DNA of 5,188 nucleotides. Source: an uncultured Lentisphaeria bacterium. Its GTDB lineage: Bacteria; Verrucomicrobiota; Lentisphaeria; Victivallales; Victivallaceae. The notes under the pieces are model-generated. The model had not been told where the DNA came from, did no database searches, and worked only from the letters and a program-made list of their open reading frames with translations. Positions within the stretch are counted from its first letter, which is position 1, and the number at the start of each line of letters is the position of its first letter. The DNA lies in NCBI GenBank assembly GCA_903821255.1, contig CAIJKT010000276.1, forward strand, positions 1 through 5,188, read 5' to 3'. Below are positions 1-5,188 of the stretch, in pieces. A program made the translations under genes and the position numbers.

Positions 1-103
1 AAATCGTATAAATAGCGGACGCAGGACGCGGCTTTATGCCGATTTTAGCGTTGACTGCGACAGGTTCTAATGTCGCTCCCATCGCCTTTTTACCTATCCT
101 CAT
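1..103 (-). CDS. Possible N-terminal end of an unknown protein, cut by the window edge
   Basis: An open frame starts with ATG at 103 (MRIGKKAMGATLEPV...) and stays open for 34 codons to the edge. A second in-frame ATG at 82 is preceded by purine-rich GGATAGG and AAAAGG. It begins 37 bases after the stop of the large gene on the same strand, which is operon-like spacing. I do not recognise the sequence. The opposite strand also carries an open frame here (ATG at 36, ending at 149, hydrophobic 37 residues), so openness alone proves little. The first 80 bases are richer in G+C than the DNA beyond. Without the missing sequence this is only a possibility. Confidence 0.22.
   Translation of the reverse strand, partial: MRIGKKAMGATLEPVAVNAKIGIKPRPASAIYTI
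57..76. other. Small GC-rich hairpin downstream of the large gene
   Basis: GCGACA (57-62) and TGTCGC (71-76) form a perfect 6-bp stem with an 8-base loop, 65 bases beyond the stop codon of the large gene. No U-run follows directly on either strand; on the plus strand a T5 run lies about 11 bases beyond the stem. It could weakly protect or end a transcript, but it is not a convincing intrinsic terminator. It also falls inside the weak open frame at 1-103, and may be incidental. Confidence 0.3.
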
Positions 104-140
104 CTTTGTTCATTTCTTTCATGCCAGATTTGACACTACC

Positions 141-3100
141 TTATTCTAAACTTAATATAATAGTCGAACATTCGGGTAGATTAATTTCAAAATCATTTAC
201 TTCATTAGCTATCAGCTTATCGGCAAAAATATCTTTTACCGTTTTCTTTTCCGGCAGAGATATTTTTATTTTTTGCTCTTTACCATAACCACTGTGAAGC
301 ATGATATAATGACTATTAGCTTGAAATACAATATTATCTTTGCAATAAATATGGACTCCGGAAGTTTCAGCGATTTTACGCAATAATTGCAAATTCATTG
401 CCGGAACAGCCGAATAGATAGATCGCCACGCAGCAAAATCCTTTACTGCAAAGGCGACCGTACCATCGGGATAATGCCCCAGTGCGGTGGCGCTTGAGTC
501 ATCAACCTGAAACACCGGAGAAATCACCGCCGGGTGTAAATTTGCGACCTGTTTATTAGCAAATTCTTTAACCCCGAATGTTATTCCGGTCAGGCCTTTA
601 GTCAAGGGATTGTCAAGATTGTCAATCTTCAGTGTCATTAATTCACTTTTAACTTTAGCTTTTACTTTGATACCAATAAGTTTATTAATATTCCGTACAC
701 TGCGGTTTATTCCCATCTCGACATATCCGGGAGCGTAGAACCATAATAGGGTTCGCTTATCCGCTTTCAGCTTATCGAGCCCGGCCCGCTGCTTCGCATT
801 GACGGCAAACGAATTAACGAAGATTGCCAATCGATAATCTTGCGGTAATGAGTGATCCTCAAGGTCACTCATCAAATAAATATCATAAGGCGCCCCCAGG
901 CGATTCAACTCTTGCCAGATTAAATTCACAACCAGGCTGTCATAAATCGCCGGCGTATAGTACAAATCTTCAAATCTTGGGGTTTCGAGACTGATAAAGA
1001 CGGCAATTTGTGCAGTGGATTTTGTATTTTTTGATATGGCAGTCTGGAATTGCCGGTTAATTTCCTTAATAAGCTGGCGGGCCTGGGGGTGCTCAAACCA
1101 GCCCACGCCGCTGCGTCCGGAAGTACTTTCACTCATATCAGCCAGCCAAGTGCCGGAGTTGGCGGCAAGCCAAGTACCCATATCCCGCTTGATGCAGGCA
1201 TCGGTTTCCTGGAAACTACGGTGACGGCCGAAAAGCTTGGGACCAGAAATCCACGTCCGGTAATCGCCGTCGGCGATATAAGCCTTATTGTTTAGCCGCA
1301 TCGAGGCAATGGGGAAATAGATATTATATGAGTTTCCCGCCAGGCGGTAGGCATAATCTGGAGCACCTAAAAAAATATCCACATTTTTATCCCGCATAAC
1401 CTCGGCAAAGTCCCAATTGCCATTCTGATTGCGGGCTCCGATTGCATTCAGCGCCCGTAAATGGGTAATGTTGTAACCATAGTGAATCATTACTAATGCC
1501 CGGTTTTGAGTCTCATCCTTAACTAATTTACAGAGACGACGATTAAAATCGCCTAAAAGAGCAGGAAGAAATTCATAGTAATCAATAGCCGGTTGCTGGG
1601 TTTCCGGATTGCGGAAAAGAGAATTGCCGTCACCGGATGCTGATAGTTCTGCCATTACGGGGCTGGCCGTCTCAAAGGTAATAGTGGAATTATGCCATGC
1701 TTGACGGAGTTTCTCCAGAGTTTTATATTTATTACGCAACCACGCCTGATAAGCCTTAATCGCTTGAGGATTAAAGTCCCCCATCGTTAATTTACTGCGG
1801 TCAGCTTGCCAAACATTATCCTCCACACCTCCCAACCCGGAATCCATGATCCCACAGGTCATCGGCATATAGCCAATAACGTTATGACTATAGGGCTGAG
1901 CTTGGACATGCGCAATAAGTTTTTGCATATACTCTTTGGTATCATCCCAATATCGTTGAGAGGCAAAAGACACCGGCCCGCGCTTTCCCTGGGCAGTAAG
2001 CAGACAATCTTCGGGATATTTTTTCCGCCAGTCTAAATTTGGACGCAAATCAGGTCCCACAAAAATCAGAGCAGCCGGGTCGATATTCAGCAAGGCTCGA
2101 ATTTGCTGATCAAGGAAAGTAAAGTCATTCTGCCATAGATTTTTATCTGGTTTGATACATACCGGATACATCAGAATTTGATGAACATTGAGTCCAGTTT
2201 GTGATCGGTTGTAAAAGCGATCCAGTGAGTTTTGGGGCATTGACCGCCAAAGAAATAATGGTTTGGGTTCGCCATTGAGTTCCATTGCCCATTGCCCATT
2301 GATTTTTACCAATTTACCGACCCCTTGAGTTAAAGATTTAACCTCTGGCGCTTTCTTCAACTCCACTTGACTGCTGGAGATCAAAACTTCACTGCCATCC
2401 TTGATTCTTTTCGCGAAAATCTTTACTGGCTGCTTGCCAGCCGGTATAAATTCAGGAAGTTCAAGGGTGGTATCGATATTTTCCAGTTTATCTACTGTCC
2501 ACTTGCCAGTCGGGGGGGATGCTTCAATGACATATTCAGGGAGCATAAATCTGCCATAGTTCCGTTGAGTTGACTCTTCTCCAATGTTGACGACAAAAAC
2601 ATAATCATCGCTTACGGGTTGTTTAATCTTAACTCCGAAGCTAATTTTTAAATTACCGTTTTCCAATTCAAACCGCGAATCACTCACCATAAATTTAGCA
2701 TTATTTGCCAATTTTGTATAGCCGATTCTGCCCCACGGCCCTCCGGGAGGAGCAGATAACTCGGCGGCAGCCACCCACTTGGAATCGTCAAAGTCGGGCT
2801 GTTCCCAGCCTTCAATGCGTTTATTTGTGGATTTCCATTCTTTACTGGTAGCTATATATTTGATGTCATTGGCGGTAGCAATAGCCAATTCCGTGATAAA
2901 TTCTCCATGCCCCCAGACGCTTGGATTGCTGCCCAGCATGGCTTCTGCAGAGATTACATTACGTCCTGGTTTAAGATATTTTTTTACCTGAACCGGCACA
3001 ATAAGGGTTGAACCGGTAGATACTTTTTGACCATTCAGGTAAATAGCGAAAAAATCATTGGAACGACTCTGTATGAGCGCTTCAATAACTTCATCCGCAT

Positions 3101-3662
3101 CCTTCAAGTCAAATGATTGACGGAAAAAACGCGGTTCATTGGGTATATACAAATTATCAACTTCGGGATACCAGATATAACAGCCATGCCAGTAACTATC
3201 AGTACTACCCAGAATATACTGCTGGGGACCCAGAAATTTTACCTCTCCAACTTCTAAACCGGGACTGAAATTCTCCAATTCCAAATGAACAGACCGGCTG
3301 GCGGTCACGGGGATTTTGATTTTTGTTTCACTGGTTTCAGTAATTAATTTCCAGTTCTCTTTTTGTGGAACAAAAACCTTAATAATACCTTTCGGATCAG
3401 TTTTTTTTAACGTTAATTCAATTTGGCTGATCTTCACCGGCGCCCGCCAGAAAAATTCAAGGTAATGTGATTTTTCATTGGGCATGGGACGCCAACAGGT
3501 ATCGCTTTTACCATCAATTAAATTGTCGGGATACGCATCGGTGTAATTGGCAAACGAGGAGGATAGCACATAAAAAGTATTATCCTTCAGTTCCATAAGC
3601 TCCCCGGCAGGCAAGCTCCCGCCCAGTCCAATCAGACCGGCCAAAACTAATGATTTAACCAT
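141..3662 (-). CDS. Secreted multidomain GH42-like (beta-galactosidase-like) protein with discoidin-like and GH2/GH78-type sugar-binding domains
   Basis: An 1173-residue exported protein. Residues 1-20 form a signal peptide (MVKS, a Leu/Gly-rich core, then LPAG), so it acts outside the cytoplasm. Domains by inspection: discoidin/F5-8C-like about 28-145 (NLIDGKSDTCW, EFFWRAPVKISQIEL); jelly-roll sugar-binding about 155-312 (FFRQSFDL, FFAIYLNG, FDDSKW, GGPWGRIGY); beta-sandwich about 320-440; TIM barrel about 450-870; GH42-type trimerisation/amidotransferase-like fold about 880-1050 (AQIAVFISLETPRFED); C-terminal beta domain about 1085-1173. The overall order matches large GH42-related proteins of Lentisphaerae and Planctomycetes, which cleave galactosides or related sugars. 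The positions where I expect the two catalytic glutamates (607 and 798) hold Asp, so activity is uncertain. The start is fixed by an in-frame TGA two codons upstream; the Shine-Dalgarno (GGA at 3673-3671) is weak. It lies 47 bases after an esterase remnant and may rely on read-through. Substrate unknown. Confidence 0.9.
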   Translation of the reverse strand: MVKSLVLAGLIGLGGSLPAGELMELKDNTFYVLSSSFANYTDAYPDNLIDGKSDTCWRPMPNEKSHYLEFFWRAPVKISQIELTLKKTDPKGIIKVFVPQKENWKLITETSETKIKIPVTASRSVHLELENFSPGLEVGEVKFLGPQQYILGSTDSYWHGCYIWYPEVDNLYIPNEPRFFRQSFDLKDADEVIEALIQSRSNDFFAIYLNGQKVSTGSTLIVPVQVKKYLKPGRNVISAEAMLGSNPSVWGHGEFITELAIATANDIKYIATSKEWKSTNKRIEGWEQPDFDDSKWVAAAELSAPPGGPWGRIGYTKLANNAKFMVSDSRFELENGNLKISFGVKIKQPVSDDYVFVVNIGEESTQRNYGRFMLPEYVIEASPPTGKWTVDKLENIDTTLELPEFIPAGKQPVKIFAKRIKDGSEVLISSSQVELKKAPEVKSLTQGVGKLVKINGQWAMELNGEPKPLFLWRSMPQNSLDRFYNRSQTGLNVHQILMYPVCIKPDKNLWQNDFTFLDQQIRALLNIDPAALIFVGPDLRPNLDWRKKYPEDCLLTAQGKRGPVSFASQRYWDDTKEYMQKLIAHVQAQPYSHNVIGYMPMTCGIMDSGLGGVEDNVWQADRSKLTMGDFNPQAIKAYQAWLRNKYKTLEKLRQAWHNSTITFETASPVMAELSASGDGNSLFRNPETQQPAIDYYEFLPALLGDFNRRLCKLVKDETQNRALVMIHYGYNITHLRALNAIGARNQNGNWDFAEVMRDKNVDIFLGAPDYAYRLAGNSYNIYFPIASMRLNNKAYIADGDYRTWISGPKLFGRHRSFQETDACIKRDMGTWLAANSGTWLADMSESTSGRSGVGWFEHPQARQLIKEINRQFQTAISKNTKSTAQIAVFISLETPRFEDLYYTPAIYDSLVVNLIWQELNRLGAPYDIYLMSDLEDHSLPQDYRLAIFVNSFAVNAKQRAGLDKLKADKRTLLWFYAPGYVEMGINRSVRNINKLIGIKVKAKVKSELMTLKIDNLDNPLTKGLTGITFGVKEFANKQVANLHPAVISPVFQVDDSSATALGHYPDGTVAFAVKDFAAWRSIYSAVPAMNLQLLRKIAETSGVHIYCKDNIVFQANSHYIMLHSGYGKEQKIKISLPEKKTVKDIFADKLIANEVNDFEINLPECSTIILSLE
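2282..2301. repeat. 7-bp tandem repeat inside the large gene
   Basis: CCATTGC occurs almost three times in a row (2282-2288, 2289-2295, then CCATTG to 2301). On the coding strand it spells NGQWAMEL at about residues 455-462, just before the predicted barrel. The unit is not a multiple of three, so a gain or loss of one copy would shift the frame. The translation remains sensible through it, so it may simply be chance. Confidence 0.7.
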
Positions 3663-3709
3663 TATTCATATCCAATTTTAAAAGTTTAGTTTTATTTTGT
3701 GAGAAACAT

Positions 3710-3890
3710 CTATTGCGGCAACTGATATTTTAGCCAGCCACCAAAAGAGTCAGCTATCTGCCGATATCCGGCAAGTCCGGGATACAGACCATTATTTTGA
3801 TGTAATATCTTTTCATAATTTACAGCATAAACGTTGATAGCATAATTATTGTCAGCGGTTTATTAAATCATTCCGGTTTATAACATCGTA
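3710..3890 (-). pseudogene. Frameshifted C-terminal remnant of an SGNH/GDSL-type hydrolase
   Basis: Two frames together read as an esterase tail. From 3890 to 3855 one frame gives YDVINRNDLINR and then a stop. From 3859 to 3710 the next frame gives 49 residues, beginning TADNNYAINVYAVNYEKI and including NNGLYPGLAGYRQIADSF before WLKYQLPQ and TAG. SGNH hydrolases end with a catalytic box of the form D-G-x-H-P-N-x-x-G-Y-x-x-(I/M)-A. Here the pattern is kept, but Asp reads Asn and the catalytic His reads Tyr. There is no start codon or upstream body; the frame before 3859 is blocked by two TAA codons. I infer that an esterase gene once stood directly before the large gene (47-base gap) and was lost by deletion and frameshift. 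The remnant is short, so the family call is moderate. Confidence 0.55.
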
Positions 3891-3903
3891 TCATTGGAGA
3901 AAG

Positions 3904-4131
3904 TCAATTCTCAATGAACTCAATTTCATCTGAGAACACGAATTGCCCACCCCTTGTAACCGTCAATCGAACGTAATGTCCTGTTGCGCTTAGTCCTTGA
4001 TTTTTATCGCGATGGACATTATATGTTCCATACGCCGGTGGAGCACCGTTTCCCGCATTGCTTAAGCTTATCAGGTCGCCAACTTTCGCTATTTTTTCAT
4101 TTGAACGTAGTATATTGATTATTTTGATGAG
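3904..4131 (-). pseudogene. C-terminal remnant of a discoidin-like (F5/8C-type) domain protein
   Basis: A 75-codon open stretch with no ATG follows an in-frame TAA (4134-4132) and ends at TGA (3906-3904). Its end reads GHYVRLTVTRGGQFVFSDEIEFIEN. This resembles the last strands of discoidin-like domains, where an (A)RYVRL-type strand is followed by a W/F-V-F-x-DEIE-type strand; such domains often close large carbohydrate-active proteins in Lentisphaerae. Codon use and composition look like ordinary coding sequence, and no stop interrupts it. It overlaps the last 13 bases of the prepilin-like gene in another frame and ends 14 bases before the esterase remnant. With no start or catalytic body it is most likely the tail of a gene cut away by rearrangement. 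The exact parent family is unknown. Confidence 0.5.
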
Positions 4132-4865
4132 TTATAATGCTTGAACGCATCATTACCATTATTTACTGCAGGATACATAAGTTTGGCATAACTAAGCGTT
4201 CCGACATGTCCGTCTGCATACAAGCTATTCTCATTGTTATTATGCCGCGTGGAAAGGTTCAATGAGGCATTAGCGGGAAAACAGCCGCGGCAGTACACCA
4301 TGTTGTTATATCCACGTCCTAAGGTTTCATCTGCTTCCATATAATCAATTGCGGCTGATGGCTGCGTTAGCCTGCCATATTTAATGCAGATTCTGGTCGG
4401 AGTCTGTCCATGCATGGTATGCATATTATTATCGTTCGTAAAAACCACGCCATAACCAAGAATCTTATTTCCCCATGCATCCCGCAAAGCATGCGCCTGG
4501 CTGGGGCAGAACAATGCTTTAGCAACCTTGCTCATATTGGTATTGGCTGCAATAATACCAGGGCCGCCGCCAATGTGAATATTCAGCAGGCTTGCCCACA
4601 TCTGGCTGTCGCCAGGACGCATATAGGGTATGGTAAAGTCATTGTTTTCCAGCGCATAAGTTTGTACGCCAAGGCCGATCTGTTTTAAGTTTGAAGCGCA
4701 TTGTATTCCTTTCGCTTTCTCTCTCGCTTTATTTAATGCAGGCAACAGCATTGACGCAAGAATTGCGATGATAGCTATCACAACGAGGAGTTCAATTAGT
4801 GTGAATTTTCTGCATTTACGGCTAAGTCTCTCTGGCTGGACTGTTGCATTATTAATCGTTCTCAT
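4119..4865 (-). CDS. Prepilin-like protein with N-terminal methylation motif and H-X9-DG box (DUF1559-like)
   Basis: A 248-residue type IV pseudopilin-like protein. A 20-residue basic leader (ending RKCRK) precedes [20 protein letters not shown], the hydrophobic helix recognised by prepilin peptidase, with the conserved Glu at position 5 of the mature form (residue 25). The usual [13 protein letters not shown] segment follows (59-66), then FCPSQ (119-123), and finally His208 and Asp218-Gly219 with nine residues between, which is the H-X9-DG signature. The residue before the cleavage point is Lys, not the usual Gly. The family is hugely expanded in Lentisphaerae and Planctomycetes; its members sit in the inner membrane or outer layers and often neighbour carbohydrate-active genes, but the individual role is unproven. 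The start at 4865 is chosen over ATGs at 4898 and 4886 because a perfect AAAGGAG sits 7 bases upstream. A strong promoter lies just beyond. Confidence 0.92.
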   Translation of the reverse strand: MRTINNATVQPERLSRKCRKFTLIELLVVIAIIAILASMLLPALNKAREKAKGIQCASNLKQIGLGVQTYALENNDFTIPYMRPGDSQMWASLLNIHIGGGPGIIAANTNMSKVAKALFCPSQAHALRDAWGNKILGYGVVFTNDNNMHTMHGQTPTRICIKYGRLTQPSAAIDYMEADETLGRGYNNMVYCRGCFPANASLNLSTRHNNNENSLYADGHVGTLSYAKLMYPAVNNGNDAFKHYNSSK

Positions 4866-4872
4866 AAATAAA

Positions 4873-4879
4873 CTCCTTT
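4873..4879 (-). promoter_or_regulatory. Shine-Dalgarno of the prepilin-like gene
   Basis: AAAGGAG on the minus strand, 7 bases before the ATG at 4865. It decides the start: the upstream ATGs at 4886 and 4898 have no comparable site and would add 7 or 11 residues to the leader, with the ribosome-binding site inside the coding sequence. Confidence 0.88.
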
Positions 4880-4943
4880 GTTCCATTATTTTTCTCATAA
4901 ATCAGTTTCCCGCATGGGTGACGTTTTTATCATTATAAACAAC

Positions 4944-4972
4944 ATTATACGTCAAATAATCGACAAAGTCAA
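4944..4972 (-). promoter_or_regulatory. Sigma70-type promoter for the prepilin-like gene
   Basis: TTGACT (4972-4967), a 17-base spacer and a perfect TATAAT (4949-4944) on the minus strand. The expected start of transcription is near 4937, giving a leader of about 70 bases before the ATG at 4865. With five of six and six of six consensus matches and ideal spacing, this is a strong candidate for the main promoter of everything downstream, including the large gene if no terminator intervenes. I see none between 4119 and 3663. Confidence 0.75.
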
Positions 4973-5037
4973 TCATAATTACTTATTATTATTAAAATTT
5001 CTTAATTATACGAATAAATAAAATATGTAGTAAATAC

Positions 5038-5066
5038 TTGACTTATGGCATTGTTAATGATATATT
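5038..5066 (+). promoter_or_regulatory. Possible divergent promoter overlapping the palindrome
   Basis: On the plus strand TTGACT (5038-5043), a 17-base spacer and TATATT (5061-5066) make a plausible promoter whose -10 box lies in the left half of the palindrome at 5060-5081. Transcription from it would run antisense to the collagen-like tail; no plus-strand gene is visible before the window ends. Such matches arise easily in AT-rich DNA, so this is tentative. Confidence 0.3.
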
Positions 5067-5114
5067 ATACGTATAATATATACATTATTCATATAACTAA
5101 CTAGATCATTAACA
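5052..5114. repeat. 10-bp inverted repeat enclosing a palindrome
   Basis: TGTTAATGAT (5052-5061) and ATCATTAACA (5105-5114) are exact reverse complements separated by 43 bases. The 22-bp palindrome overlaps the left arm and lies within the pair. The right arm falls in the conserved part of the collagen-like tail (VND), the left arm at its stop codon. In the minus-strand transcript the arms could pair into an AU-rich stem around the end of that message. No U-run follows, so it is not a standard terminator. Confidence 0.55.
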
Positions 5115-5188
5115 CTATAGAAGTTGTTAGGATTAAATCCATTTTTCCAAGTAACCCCTAATCCAGTATCACCAGTTGCTCCAGTTGC
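5054..5188 (-). CDS. C-terminal tail of a collagen-like protein with a truncated carbohydrate-binding-type module
   Basis: An open frame enters from the window edge and runs 44 codons to TAA (5056-5054). It begins with Gly-X-Y triplets (ATG-ATG-DTG, three 9-base units at 5188-5162), then LGVTWKNGFNPNNFYSVND and LVSYMNNVYII. Collagen-like bacterial and viral proteins often continue with a G-x-x-W-(K/R)-G module containing Y-x-(V/I)-x-D-x-V-x-Y-x-x-x-Y, resembling CBM5/12-type binding folds. Here the module breaks off after NNVYI, where the frame enters the palindrome and ends with RIIYH, so the C-terminus looks cut short. Only 6 of 44 third positions are G or C, against about half in the opening codons of the large gene, which suggests foreign origin. 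The main body is outside the window. The collagen call is firm in pattern but rests on few repeats. Confidence 0.6.
   Translation of the reverse strand, partial: ATGATGDTGLGVTWKNGFNPNNFYSVNDLVSYMNNVYIIRIIYH
5060..5081. repeat. 22-bp perfect palindrome
   Basis: A palindrome centred between 5070 and 5071; each half is ATATATTATAC or its reverse complement. With a one-base bulge at 5082 the symmetry continues through AATG (5056-5059) and CATT (5083-5086). It could be a dimeric regulator's operator, a cruciform or a recombination footprint. It overlaps the stop of the collagen-like tail and lies about 90 bases upstream of the -35 box of the prepilin-like promoter. Confidence 0.8.

Noticed and set aside
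36..149. Plus-strand open frame of 37 hydrophobic residues (MPILALTATG...)
   Set aside because: No clear ribosome site, overlaps the end of the large gene and the opposing weak frame; hydrophobicity is common in reverse frames.
1015..1295. Two overlapping plus-strand open frames of 69 and 81 codons
   Set aside because: They lie wholly antisense to the barrel-coding part of the large gene, have no recognisable motifs or ribosome sites, and are explained as shadows of a real frame.
2512..2518. Run of seven G considered as a phase-variable tract or error
   Set aside because: The beta-sandwich translation is coherent across it (ASPPTGKW) and seven bases is too short to argue for switching.
3401..3408. 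Run of eight T (poly-A on the coding strand) in the large gene, considered as a slippery site or sequencing error
   Set aside because: The discoidin-like pattern continues in the same frame on both sides, so there is no sign of a shift.
4410..4688. Plus-strand open frame of 92 codons
   Set aside because: Antisense to the well-supported prepilin-like gene, with no motif or start signal.
4866..4898. Longer start for the prepilin-like gene at 4898 or 4886
   Set aside because: The consensus Shine-Dalgarno sits within this stretch, 7 bases before the ATG at 4865, which also gives a normal-length basic leader.
5053..5113. Integron attC-like recombination site
   Set aside because: The arms begin with GTT and end with AAC, but they do not fit the purine/pyrimidine pattern of attC core sites, and no integrase or cassette array is visible.
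1..5188. CRISPR array, tRNA, rRNA, transposase gene
   Set aside because: No regularly spaced long repeats, no cloverleaf or ribosomal sequence, and no transposase motifs were seen on either strand.

Overview
The window most resembles a member of Lentisphaerae or a close relative (the Planctomycetes-Verrucomicrobia-Chlamydiae group), probably a polysaccharide-degrading one. The main evidence is a prepilin-like protein of the H-X9-DG type ([20 protein letters not shown]... plus a terminal H-X9-DG box). Close behind it lies a very large secreted protein with a beta-galactosidase-like (GH42-related) architecture. Such pairings are common in that group. No marker gene settles the taxonomy, so this is inference. 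Every gene I can support is on the minus strand, so transcription runs from high to low coordinates.

Layout in transcription order. (1) 5188-5054: the tail of a protein entering from outside the window. It has collagen-like Gly-X-Y triplets followed by the start of a small carbohydrate-binding-type module that stops early. (2) 5114-4866: AT-rich DNA with a 22-bp perfect palindrome, an enclosing 10-bp inverted repeat, and a near-consensus sigma70-type promoter (TTGACT-N17-TATAAT). (3) 4865-4119: the prepilin-like gene, with a textbook Shine-Dalgarno that fixes its start. (4) 4131-3710: about 420 bases with no intact gene, but holding the tails of two lost genes. One looks like a discoidin-like, sugar-binding C-terminus; the other is a frameshifted C-terminus of an SGNH/GDSL-type esterase. 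(5) 3662-141: the 1173-residue secreted multidomain protein. (6) 140-1: a short downstream region with a small hairpin and a weak open frame running off the edge.

The region looks like a remodelled carbohydrate-utilisation cluster. A secreted GH42-like protein and a pseudopilin-like protein remain intact, while an esterase and a discoidin-bearing protein between them have decayed to fragments. The large protein keeps the whole family scaffold. By my recall of the family, however, the two positions where catalytic glutamates are expected hold aspartate, so it may be a degenerate enzyme, a binding protein or an altered enzyme. That is the most interesting point in the window, and it depends on an alignment I could not run.
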